A stretch of 64,000 bases of DNA from Taudactylus pleione (GCA_031769625.1 JAUIMM010000213.1:5351501-5415500), one strand, 5' to 3'; shown: positions 55,139 through 64,000, counted from the stretch's first letter. Notes: generated by a model not told the origin, from the sequence alone. Numbers and translations: made by a program.

Positions 55139-55744
55139 GGCCTGATTCAGACTTGGGAATAGAGTAAGAAAGAGCAAGTAACTGTGCACCTTGGTGCAAC
55201 CATGCTGCACTGCAGGTGGGGCAGATATAAAATGTGCAGAGAGAATTAGATGTGGGAGGGTTGTGTCCAAACAAATCTAAATTGCAGTGTAAAAATAAAG
55301 CTGTCCAGCATTTGTGGGCTACATGCAAAAGCGGGTTGGGTACGGGATGCAGGTGCTCAGGATCATGGTGGTCAGAATCCCTAAACCTAATGCTCACTGC
55401 AGCCTAAACCTAACTCTCCCCCCTCCCATAGCCTAAACCTCATCCCCCCGGCAGCCTAACCCTAACTATCTTAGTAGTCCCTAACCCTCCCCTAGTGTCT
55501 AACTCTACCCCAAACACCAATACTTACTGCTGGGATGCTGGTGCCAGGATTTTGACTGGTGTCGGGATTCCGGCATTCTGAGCGCCGGCATCCCAACCAC
55601 CGTGATTTAAACTACATCCCGTAAAAGCAGGAAGTATTTACCTAACATGCAATTTGTTTTAGCAATTTGCACCCCTTGCATTGCAAAGTGGTTTGTCCAG
55701 GTTACTTTCTCTGTCTTACTTTAATCACAAATCTGAATCAGGCC
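55139..55744. mobile_element. GGCCTGATTCAGACTTG inverted-repeat element with a nested telomere-like element
   Basis: GGCCTGATTCAGACTTGGGA at the left and CACAAATCTGAATCAGGCC at the right are inverted. Subterminal AGAGTAAGAAAGAG and CTTTCTCTGTCTTACTTT also pair. At 55341-55623 it is interrupted by another repeat. Related sequence lies at 48735-48985. Confidence 0.65.
55341..55623. repeat. Telomere-like-core element, copy 8, nested
   Basis: The left end TACGGGATGCAGGTGCTCAG, a core of CCTAAACCTAACTCTCCC units (55380-55510), then GGTGTCGGGATTCCGGCATT and the right end ACTACATCCCGTA, the exact inverse of TACGGGATG-(C/T)AG at the left. This copy best defines the family's inverted ends. Confidence 0.75.
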
Positions 55745-56135
55745 TACTGTTCTGGCGAAAAGCCTTTAGACTGTCTTATTTTATGTAACAACATTTGCTC
55801 CTAGTACTTGTAGTTCCACGGCCAGCCAAATGTAAATACAGGAACCACTGGACTGTAAAATCCAATACTATTTACCACAGGATGTCTCTATCCTTAAACA
55901 TAACCTACATATTCCCTAATCGGAATATACACATCCCAAACCCACTTGTCACATACCGAGGGACGTACTGGTCTCTTGCTACTGCATCCACCACTTTTGT
56001 GCCCACTGACACCAATGAAATTTGTCAATTCAATGATGTCTGCATGCATCTAGAGTTCTCCTCAACCCTATTTCACCTGCCTCTTTAGGGATTCACTCTA
56101 GTGGGATATCACACACTTACCCCTATTATACTTCT

Positions 56136-57164
56136 ATTCCAAAGAACAAAAAAGAAGTAACTCGCGACCACAGACCGCTGCTGTGTCCTATCTAAGGTAT
56201 ACCCAAAATCTAAATATATAATTTCAAAACAACAAGATAGTGTCACTAGCGCAGTCTGTATGGAGAGGTCTACAAGGTATCCATCTTCGTCTCACAGAAT
56301 GTCTTCACCACTGTTTCATTTCAAGACACGGAACCGTATTCTGGATAGAACTCACCACTGGCACTCTAATACCGTTCACTGAAAGGTTTCTTTAACACCT
56401 CCTTTTTCTTTCAACACATCACACTTCTTAGGGGTCTATCAACAGACACTCACCATAAATCCACCTTGGTTCATACGTATAAAGGTTTCTTGTTACGACT
56501 ACCCTTATATATCAAATTGATGAAAAAATGTATCTATTTTCTTAAAACAATTCTTTATTCCAAATCGGAACCATAAAAAGTAAAAAATAGTCACATCACA
56601 AAAAAAAGCACATATAGCAGTATTGGAACTATAGGTGGCAATAGGATATTCACAATATGGTTTTAAAACCTTTCTGATGACCCGGGCATAATCAGAGAAG
56701 GTAATCCAACTGGATGACACGTGGAAGAAAAAACCATTTAGAGAAATATCCAAAAAGAGATGGTATAATACCGTATATTGTCCAATTCCTGCTGCTTACT
56801 CCACCATCTACGCGTTTCGGACTGATTGTCCTTCCTCAGGATGTGGAGCTGTAACCCAGGAAGGGCTTAATATACCCCTCCTCTAAATTAAAAGACAATT
56901 AACCAATTATACTGAAAATCGCAAAAAACCCTCAATAGACCACATTGTGAAACCTCCTATTACCATCCCTTACAGGATATAACCTTACTTCAAAATTCAT
57001 AGACATGATAATCTCCCATAGAGTATCCAAAATAACATAAAAAAGGATATAAAAAAAGGATAATATGCATCAATTCAGCGTCAACAAAATCCTGGAATGT
57101 AATCCACCACCCACCATAGGAAAAAGACTGTGGCTCCTGCTTATTGCCACACCGCTTCTTCCAG
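56136..57164 (-). repeat. Penelope-like element terminal repeat (pLTR), 3' copy of the minus-strand element
   Basis: The segment from ATTCCAAAGAACAAAAAAGA (56136) to CACACCGCTTCTTCCAG (57164) reappears at 61139-61640 in the same orientation, truncated, and at 61696-62728 inverted. PLEs carry such LTR-like repeats, often in direct or inverted arrangements. It contains the hammerhead-like fold at 56799-56848 and an 82-codon ORF (56505-56753, minus) conserved in the other copies. Confidence 0.85.
56799..56848 (-). ncRNA. Hammerhead-ribozyme-like motif in the PLE pLTR (minus-strand copy)
   Basis: The minus-strand RNA reads stem I CTCCACATC, core CTGAGGA, stem II GGAC-AATCA-GTCC, core GAAA, a minimal stem III with CGCG, then GTA as the predicted cleavage triplet and the stem I partner GATGGTGGAG (one bulged G). 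Hammerhead ribozymes have been reported in Penelope-like element terminal repeats, so position and strand fit. An extra A lies between CTGAGGA and stem II, so activity is uncertain. Confidence 0.6.
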
Positions 57165-57747
57165 TCTGCACAGCGGAAGTCCTTATAAGGTAATACCCCT
57201 CCATAATACTTCCCCCATAAGTCCTAAAGCCCATATATATGAGCCAATACTTCCGGAGTAGTCGACTACCACACCCGGAAGTGAAAACGATCAGGCGCTC
57301 CATCTGCCCCCTCTAATACATAAACCATGTGATTAGAAGCGGTCACGCATACTTCCGGAAATCTCTATACGATGCGTCTCACGTCCACATCCGGAATCTG
57401 ACCCGCAAACCCGGAAGTTGGTTTCAAAGGAATTCCTCCCCATGGGCTCGCTTATTTAGTTCCACAATAGTTATATGCACATATGTGAAATACCACGAAG
57501 GTCCACTCCGTTCGTAGATTGATATATAGAGTTCTGGAGATATGCAGCCAGATCCTTAACATCGCATCACCATGGGGCAGTATATATTCCAAACATTCTG
57601 AATTAGTAATTTTCCATAGTACCAAATAAAATATCCTCCGTTGTACATGTAAAAAGGGGAAAGTAAACACCATTAGAGAATAAACATAACCCATAACAAC
57701 CATATAACAATAAAAAATATATATATGTGTACACGGCTTCTACGTTC
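57165..57747 (-). other. PLE 3' non-coding segment
   Basis: Between the end of the endonuclease frame and the recognisable pLTR. It has several CCGGAAGT-type decamers (57250-57420). No ORF with known motifs. It may belong to the longer form of the pLTR, since the other copies stop at the 57164 point. Confidence 0.5.
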
Positions 57748-60177
57748 TTACAGAAACCATTTTGTCTCGAAATCTATATTAAGTCCTCTCGGGGCTAGTG
57801 TTTTTAACATATAGATTTTTTTCATTTCCATTTGTGCAAGACGTTCTTCCATATTATTTTTCCTCCAATTAGGATGGATAACCTTAATACCACAGAAGAA
57901 TCTAAGTTCTGTGATATTGCACTGATGTTTCTGCTGAAAATGTAAGGAAACATTATGTGTACTCAATCCTTTTTTAATGTTCCTGGCGTGTTCTGCCAGT
58001 CTAATTTTTAACATACGGGTGGTCTGCCCACATATTGTGAACCACATGTGCATTCCAGCAAATACACACAATATCTGCTATGACAGGTTATAAAATCATC
58101 GATCTTATAACTATGATTAGTTTGAGTAGATTTGTATTCCTTTATATGAGACACTTCACTTTTACATAATCTACACATAATGCACTCTCCGCATCTATAA
58201 AAACCTTTTGATTTATTCATCGTTAGGTCCCTGGGTTTTGATGTTACACTTTTAACAATAGCATTCTGGATGTTGTTAGCTTTCCGATAAATAAACATCG
58301 GTCGTTCTTTAATGTATCCCTTTAATACAGGATCTCTAAGTAAGATATCCCAATGTTTAGCTATGATAGTTTCAACTTGTTTATATTGGCTATGATATTT
58401 AGAGATGAATGGTATTCCCCTATCCTCCCATTTTTTTATAGTTCCATCATTGTTAAGAATATGCCCCCTCTCGAGATCACTGGCCTGAGTCATAGCTTTG
58501 GTCACTAGCTCCTTTCCATATCCCTTCTGTATGAATTGATGACTCAAATCGATTGCCTGCACATCAAATACCTTTTTGTCTGTACAATTACAGTTAATAC
58601 ATTGAAACTGGCTGTAGGGTATACTCCTTAGCCAGTTAGCATGGTGGTTGCTGGTGAAGTCGATGAATGAGTTACAATCAGTCGGTTTATTAAAACTCTT
58701 GGTTTTCAATGTATTCCCTTCTATATATATAGTGAGGTCTAGGAAATTCACCTCTACATCACTAATACAAAAACTGAGATTGATGTTATATACATTTTCG
58801 TTCAAATAGGCACAGAATTGTTCCAAAGACTCCTTGTTACCCTTCCAAACAAAACAGACATCGTCAATATAGCGCATCCAGGACACTAGACTGGCACCAA
58901 ACTCATGGCCACTCCACACTGATCTATGCTCCCAGAGGGCCATGAATAAATTAGCGTAACTAGGTGCCAGTCGAGTGCCCATCGCCGTTCCTGACGTCTG
59001 TAAATAAAACGATTCCATAAACCAAAAAAAGTTGTTCTTCAGAACCAATTCTATTCCCTCCAGCACAAAGTTTTTATAGGATTCTGTGAAAGACTCTCTA
59101 TCTAAAAAGAATCTCACAGCCTCCAATCCAAATCGATGCTCTATAATTGTGTAGAGAGATGTAACGTCGGCGGTAACGAGCCAATAGTCATCTCTCCACA
59201 CAATCTCCTCAAGCTTATGAATAGTAGCTATGGTATCCTTAAGATACGCCGGGGTCTTCTTAACCAGTGGTTGTAGTATAAAATCTAAAAACTTCGAAAG
59301 GTTAGATAATACAGAATTTGTGCCAGCTACTATAGGTCTACATGGGGGGTTATTTAAGGTTTTATGGATTTTCGGGAGGCCATAGATTACGGGGACAGAT
59401 GGTTTTTTAATTTTAATATATGATTTCTCATTTTCATTAATAACCCCTTTGCCTGTATATAATACAAGGAAAGTCTCTAATTTTTTAGTAATCTCTGCAC
59501 TGGGATTCCCCCGTAATTTTTTATAAGTGGTATCATCACACAGTTATTTGATAATCTCTGAATTGTAATCTTCAGTATTCATGATGACCACCCCCCCCCC
59601 CTTTATCCGCTGGCTTAATTATGATATTGTCATTCTTCCTAAGATGTTACATAGCTTCCCTTTCTGCCTTAGTCAAATTATTATTTCTTACTGGTTTGAA
59701 CCGGGTCCTTTCTAGATCTTCTCTCACCAATCTTTCAAAGGTCTCCACAAAACACCCCTTTTTGTGCTGTGGAAAAAAGGTGGATTTCTTTTTAAATATG
59801 GAGCATGACAATTCTTCTAATATTGGATCATCTTCAGTCATCTTATTCTTTTCTTCAAAGAATCTTTTAAGTGCCAGCCTTCTAATAAATCTTTGGAGAT
59901 CAATGAAGATCTCAAATTCATCTGCTCTACTTGAAGGTGCGAATTTTAATCCTCTCTCAAGGACTTTTTTTTCCTCATCAGAAAGAACATGATTGCTTAA
60001 ATTGTAGATTGCCGTTTTGGTAGTAATCCCTGGTGTTACTCCCTTCTCTACCTTATTAGGGTCAGAATCCACAGATACATAATTATTAACAATTCCTCTT
60101 TTCTTTCTCCTTCTTCTTATTTTATTGAGGCGGTGGGTCATCCCACTGCCCCTTTTTCCCCTCTTTTTTCTCTTCAT
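57748..60177 (-). pseudogene. Penelope-like element main ORF: RT with C-terminal GIY-YIG endonuclease
   Basis: Minus strand. From ATG at 60177: a basic start (MKRKKRGKRGSGMTHRLN), then IYNLSNHVLSDEEKKVLERG-LKFAPS, typical PLE N-terminus. RT: NDIIIKPADKGG, VIYGLPKIHK, VTADVTSLYTIIEH, GTAMGTRLAPSYANLFMA and the intact catalytic MRYIDDVCFVW. Then a Cys-rich CGECIMCRLC linker and the GIY-YIG domain, RYCVYLLECTCGSQYVGR onward. PLE RT copies RNA onto nicked DNA made by this endonuclease. Lesions: TAA at 59647-59649, an 11-base G run (59592-59602) that shifts frame, TAA at 59544-59546 and a one-base loss near 58016 inside GIY-YIG. Confidence 0.92.
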
Positions 60178-60509
60178 GTGTTTAAATTGTAATGACGATC
60201 TCTTCCTAAAAAATTTTCCTCATACCTTAAGGGAGCAAATCTATTTTCATTATATCTATCCCTCCTATTAAGTTTGTATTCATCCCGAAATGCGGGTTCC
60301 CCCTGTTGGTAATCCCTCTTCCATTGATGCCTCCTTCTAACATAATCATCCTCTAATCCATCTCTTTCTACCTTCCATCTATCCTCCTTGTACGTTTTTC
60401 TGGTCTGCCTGTTGGTATAGTTTGTCCCCGAATTCTTTCTTACATCCCTAACGTTCTCACTCTTCCTCGTGAATCCTCTATCCTCTGTGCGATTTAATGT
60501 TTCTGTCAT
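60174..60509 (-). CDS. PLE upstream ORF2 (charged, Arg/Asp/Asn-rich), minus copy
   Basis: 111 codons from MTETLNRTEDRGFTRKSENV to GRDRHYNLNT. Very rich in Arg, Asp, Asn, Glu and Tyr; no cysteines or known fold that I recognise. A homologous frame is at 63361-63693. Its TGA overlaps the ATG of the main ORF by four bases (ATGA, 60174-60177), which would suit termination-reinitiation. It may be a nucleic-acid-binding protein by composition only. Confidence 0.6.
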   Translation of the reverse strand: MTETLNRTEDRGFTRKSENVRDVRKNSGTNYTNRQTRKTYKEDRWKVERDGLEDDYVRRRHQWKRDYQQGEPAFRDEYKLNRRDRYNENRFAPLRYEENFLGRDRHYNLNT

Positions 60510-60563
60510 CCAATCTTGAGTCCTTTGCGGTGTTTCATTACTCCTTATTTCTAAAAAAAAAAA

Positions 60564-61093
60564 TTATTTTCTTGTGATGGCATGCTGTCTGCCAAATTTA
60601 AAATCCTGTTTGTCCCTAAAATATTTTTTTTGTTTTTTAATTCTGATGTCTCTCTCATTTCTATCAATCTTTCTGATGACACTCTCTTCTAAAACTTTGC
60701 AATCCTCTGAGGCAGAATATGGTTTAATTAATCCTTTATATATTTCCACTTCCTCCTCTATATGTTTTTAAGTTCACGTGTTTTTTCCTTAATAATCAAC
60801 CTCATCAACGAGTATGAACATGAGTCTAATATTTTAAACCATTCTTCTCTAAATTCTTTGGACTCATTTTGAAATGTTGGTACCTTATCAATGCGCAAAC
60901 CTCTAGGAATCAGTTGGTCACTACAATATTGCTCTAATGAGGTAATCTCCCACCATATTTTTCCCTCTCTAATTAATAATTTTTCTAATTTAGACATAGC
61001 ACTCTGCACATTCTCATCTGCTACATCATTCATTTGATCATCACTAAATACACTATTAATATAATCTTTACGAGTATGTCTGTGGTTAAACAT
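60564..61093 (-). pseudogene. PLE upstream ORF1, minus copy, frameshifted
   Basis: From the first ATG (61091-61093): MFNHRHTRKDYINSVFSDDQ, LIREGKIWWEITSLEQYCSD, LIKEKTREL-like helical stretch, then a two-base insertion relative to the plus copy causes a stop at 60758. The rest (EIYKGLIKPYSASEDCKVLE to FGRQHAITRK) continues in another frame to a TAA at 60564. Predicted mostly helical and charged. I do not recognise the family beyond its position upstream of PLE RT. Confidence 0.65.
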
Positions 61094-61138
61094 ATCTATT
61101 GGCTGCAAGTCACAACTTAGTAGGGTAAAAGATGTACA

Positions 61139-61695
61139 ATATTCCAAAGAACAAAAAAGAAGTAACTCGCGACCACAGACCGCTGCTGTGTCCTATCTAA
61201 GGTATACCCAAAACCTAAATATACAATTTCAAAACAACAAGATAGTGTCACTAGCGCAGTCTGTATGGAGAGGTCTACAAGGTATCCATCTTCGTCTCAC
61301 AGAATGTCTTCACCACTGTTTCATTTCAAGACACGAACCGTATTCTGGATAGAACTCACCACTGGCAGTCTAATACCATTCACTGAAAGGTTTCTTTAAC
61401 ACCTCCTTTTTCTTTCAACACATCACACTTCTTAGGGGTCTATCAACAGACACTCACCATAAATCCACCTTGGTTCATACGTATAAAGGTTTCTTGTTAC
61501 GACTCCCCTTATATATCCAATTGATGAAAAAATGTATCTATTTTCTTAAAACAATTCTTTATTCCAAATCGGAACCATAAAAAGTAAAAAATAGTCACAT
61601 CACAAAAAAAAGCACATATAGCAGTATTGGAACTATGGGTGTCACCATAAATCCACCTTGGTTCATACGTATAAAGGTTTCTTGTTACGACTCCC
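61139..61695 (-). repeat. Truncated inner pLTR with a short duplicated piece
   Basis: 61139-61640 repeats 56136-56636 in the same orientation and sits directly upstream of ORF1 of the minus copy, as a 5' pLTR should. It stops after GGAACTATGGGT. A second piece, 61643-61695 (CACCATAAATCCACCTTGGT...), duplicates 61458-61508 and then flips to the opposite orientation at 61696. The hammerhead part is not included. Confidence 0.8.
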
Positions 61696-62728
61696 CTGGA
61701 AGAAGCGGTGTGGCAATAAGCAGGAGCCACAGTCTTTTTCCTATGGTGGGTGGTGGATTACATTCCAGGATTTTGTTGACGCTGAATTGATGCATATTAT
61801 CCTTTTTTTATATCCTTTTTTATGTTATTTTGGATACTCTTTGGGAGATTATCATGTCTATGAATTTTGAAGTAAGGTTATATCCTGTAAGGGACTTCAG
61901 ATGGTAATAGGAGGTTTCACAATGTGGTCTATTGAGGGTTTTTTGCGATTTTTAGTATAATTGGTTAATTGTCTTTTAATTTAGAGGAGGGGTATATTAA
62001 GCCCTTCCTGGGTTACAGCTCCACATCCTGAGGAAGGACAATCAGTCCGAAACGCGTAGATGGTGGAGTAAGCAGCAGGAATTGGACAACAGGTGTTATT
62101 ATACCATCTCTTTTTGGATATTTCTCTAAATGGTTTTTTCTTCCACATGTCATCCTGTTGGATTACCTTCTCTGATTATGCCCGTGTCATCCGAAAGGTT
62201 TTAAAACCATATTGTGAATATCCTATTGCCACCTATAGTTCCAATACTGCTATATGTGCTTTTTTTTGTGATGTGACTATTTTTTACTTTTTATGGTTCC
62301 GATTTGGAATAAAGAATTGTTTTAAGAAAATAGATAAATTTTTTCATCAATTGGATATATAAGGGGCGTCGTAACAAGAAACCTTTATACGTATGAACCA
62401 AGGTGGATTTATGGTAAGTGTCTGTTGATAGACCCCTAAGAAGTGTGATGTGTTGAAAGAAAAAGGAGGTGTTAAAGAAACCTTTCAGTGAACGGTATTA
62501 GAGTGCCAGTGGTGAGTTCTATCCAGAATACGGTTCCGTGTCTTGAAATGAAACAGTGGTGAAGACATTCTGTGAGACGAAGATGGATACCTTGTAGACC
62601 TCTCCATACAGACTGCGCTAGTGACACTATCTTGTTGTTTTGAAATTGTATATTTAGGTTTTGGGTATACCTTAGATAGGACACAGCAGCGGTCTGTGGT
62701 CGCGAGTTACTTCTTTTTTGTTCTTTGG
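61696..62728 (+). repeat. Inverted pLTR, 5' copy of the plus-strand PLE
   Basis: The reverse complement of 56136-57164 with high identity, running from CTGGAAGAAGCGGTGTGGCA to TTCTTTGGAAT. It leads straight into ORF1 of the plus-strand PLE copy and carries the hammerhead-like fold at 62019-62068. An ORF of about 80 codons (first ATG near 62147, to TAA at 62360-62362) matches the one in the minus copy with only a few substitutions. Confidence 0.85.
62019..62068 (+). ncRNA. Hammerhead-ribozyme-like motif in the PLE pLTR (plus-strand copy)
   Basis: Sequence-identical to the motif at 56799-56848. Stem I 62019-62027 pairs with 62059-62068; core CTGAGGA 62028-62034; stem II 62036-62039 with 62045-62048; GAAA 62049-62052; GTA ending at 62058, the predicted cleavage point. 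It lies upstream of ORF1 in the sense orientation, so cleavage would define the 5' end of an element transcript. Confidence 0.6.
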
Positions 62729-62778
62729 AATATTGTACATCTTTTACCCTACTAAGTTGTGACTTGCAGCCAATAGAT

Positions 62779-63306
62779 ATGTTTAACCACAGACATACTC
62801 GTAAAGATTATATTAATAGTGTATTTAGTGATGATCAAATGAATGATGTAGCAGATGAGAATGTGCAGAGTGCTATGTCTAAATTAGAAAAATTATTAAT
62901 TAGAGAGGGAAAAATATGGTGGGAGATTACCTCATTAGAGCAATATTGTAGTGACCAACTAATTCCTAGAGGTTTGCGCATTGATAAGGTACCAACATTT
63001 CAAAATGAGTCCAAAGAATTTAGAGAAGAATGGTTTAACATATTAGACTCATGTTCATACTCGTTGATGAGGTTGATTATTAAGGAAAAAACACGTGAAC
63101 TTAAACAAATAGAGGAGGAAGTGGAAATATACAAAGGATTAATTAAACCATATTCTGCCTCAGAGGATTACAAAGTTTTAGAAGAGAGTGTCATCAGAAA
63201 GATTGATAGAAATGAGAGAGACATCAGAATTAAAAAACAAAAAAAATATTTTAGGGACAAACAGGATTTTAAATTTGGCAGACAGCATGCCATCACAAGA
63301 AAATAA
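62779..63306 (+). CDS. PLE upstream ORF1, plus copy, intact
   Basis: 175 codons from the first ATG (MFNHRHTRKDYINSVFSDDQ) to FGRQHAITRK and TAA. No frame break, unlike the minus copy. Charged and helical, with Lys/Glu-rich heptad-like stretches (ELKQIEEEVEIYKG) and a basic C-terminus (RIKKQKKYFRDKQDFKFGRQ). The stop is followed at once by a T-rich run and AG, like a 3' splice site. The function is unknown; a role as an RNA-binding ORF1 protein is only an inference from position and charge. Confidence 0.65.
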   Translation: MFNHRHTRKDYINSVFSDDQMNDVADENVQSAMSKLEKLLIREGKIWWEITSLEQYCSDQLIPRGLRIDKVPTFQNESKEFREEWFNILDSCSYSLMRLIIKEKTRELKQIEEEVEIYKGLIKPYSASEDYKVLEESVIRKIDRNERDIRIKKQKKYFRDKQDFKFGRQHAITRK

Positions 63307-63360
63307 TTTTTTTTTTTAGAAATAAGGAGTAATGAAACACCGCAAAGGACTCAAGATTGG

Positions 63361-63693
63361 ATGACAGAAACATTAAATCGCACAGAGGATAGAGGATTCA
63401 CGAGGAAGAGTGAGAACGTTAGGGATGTAAGAAAGAATTCGGGGACAAACTATACCAACAGGCAGACCAGAAAAATGTACGAGGATAGATGGAAGGTAGA
63501 AAGAGATGGATTAGAGGATGATTATGTTAGAAGGAGGCATCAATGGAAGAGGGATTACCAATAGGGGGAACCCGCATTTCGGGATGAATACAAACTTAAT
63601 AGGAGGGATAGATATAATGAAAATAGATTTGCTCCCTTAAGGTATGAGGAAAAATTTTTAGGAAGAGATCGTCATTACAATTTAAACACGTGA
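63361..63693 (+). pseudogene. PLE upstream ORF2, plus copy, with TAG
   Basis: Same protein as 60174-60509. The frame is interrupted by TAG at 63562-63564 where the minus copy has a Gln codon, then continues to TGA at 63691-63693. One codon shorter than the minus copy at RKMYEDRW versus RKTYKEDRW. Confidence 0.75.
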
Positions 63694-64000
63694 AGAGAAA
63701 AAAGAGGGGAAAAAGGGGCAGTGGGATGACCCACCGCCTCAATAAAATAAGAAGAAGGAGAAAGAAAAGAGGAATTGTTAATAATTATGTATCTGTGGAT
63801 TCTGACCCTAATAAGGTAGAGAAGGGAGTAACACCAGGGATTACTACCAAAACGGCAATCTACAATTTAAGCAATCATGTTCTTTCTGATGAGGAAAAAA
63901 AAGTCCTTGAGAGAGGATTAAAATTCGCACCTTCAAGTAGAGCAGATGAATTTGAGATCTTCATTGATATTAGAAGAATTGCCATGCTCCATATTTAAAA
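63690..64000 (+). pseudogene. PLE main ORF, plus copy, start lost, internally deleted and cut by the window end
   Basis: Begins at GTG (63690-63692) where the minus copy has ATG, so the start is lost. It reads KRKKRGKRGSGMTHRLNKI and YNLSNHVLSDEEKKVLERGL, then at 63968 jumps across 77 bp that are present in the minus copy, shifting frame, and stops in the last bases. The RT and endonuclease, if present, lie outside the window. Confidence 0.85.

Larger units (their letters stand above)
57748..61138 (-). mobile_element. Penelope-like element, minus-strand copy
   Basis: ORF1, ORF2 and RT-GIY-YIG ORF on the minus strand between a truncated inner pLTR (61139-61640) and a 3' pLTR (56136-57164). 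The GIY-YIG endonuclease places it in the endonuclease-containing PLE group of animals. The order and the LTR-like repeats fit a PLE. Confidence 0.9.
62729..64000 (+). mobile_element. Penelope-like element, plus-strand copy (partial)
   Basis: Head-to-head partner of the minus-strand copy, close to it in sequence over ORF1, ORF2 and the start of the main ORF. Together with the pLTRs it makes an inverted repeat with arms of at least 2.3 kb, continuing past the window end. Confidence 0.9.

Overview
The window looks like gene-poor, transposon-dense DNA from a vertebrate, most likely an amphibian (frog). This is an inference from the mix of elements: DIRS, Ty3/gypsy, Penelope-like and L1-type retroelements, several Tc1/mariner copies, and many short inverted-repeat elements of kinds common in anuran genomes. 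I found no convincing host protein-coding gene, rRNA, tRNA gene or CRISPR array. Nearly every longer open reading frame is either transposon coding sequence, usually broken, or an accidental frame through a G/C-rich tandem repeat.

Layout. 1-16 kb: short inverted-repeat elements with TNA-type target duplications, three copies of a GTTTGCC-ended element, elements with a telomere-like TTAGGG/TTAGGC core, an L1 reverse-transcriptase remnant split by a tRNA-derived SINE, and minisatellites. 16.2-25.1 kb: a nested stack. A Tc1/mariner transposase gene is split by a minus-strand DIRS element (16381-24550). The DIRS is itself interrupted by two Ty3/gypsy pieces and one small inverted-repeat element. 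27.0 kb: a near-perfect palindromic element. 28.2-30.3 kb: a decayed plus-strand gypsy gag-protease-RT. 31.6-33.2 kb: a second, 5'-truncated DIRS copy. 34-39 kb: inverted-repeat elements, microsatellites and two telomere-like elements. 39.7-45.1 kb: an outer element containing a 3.4-kb element packed with a 15-bp minisatellite and, beside it, a nearly complete Tc1 transposon. 45-56 kb: mostly short elements, an LINE/SINE tail, an L1 ORF1 remnant, a deleted Tc1 carrying a small insertion, and a third Tc1 behind a 55-bp tandem array.

56.1-64.0 kb is the most interesting part. Two Penelope-like element (PLE) copies lie head to head: a minus-strand copy with RT and GIY-YIG endonuclease, and a plus-strand copy cut off by the window end. 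Their long-terminal-repeat-like segments (pLTRs) carry a hammerhead-ribozyme-like fold in the sense orientation (62019-62068 plus; 56799-56848 minus). Both copies share three consecutive upstream/main ORFs. In the minus copy ORF2 and ORF3 overlap by the four bases ATGA.

The autonomous elements (PLE, DIRS, gypsy, Tc1) all carry stops, frameshifts or deletions here, so the window is a record of successive insertions rather than a working gene cluster. Coordinates of repeat edges are by eye and may be off by several bases unless a target duplication is cited.
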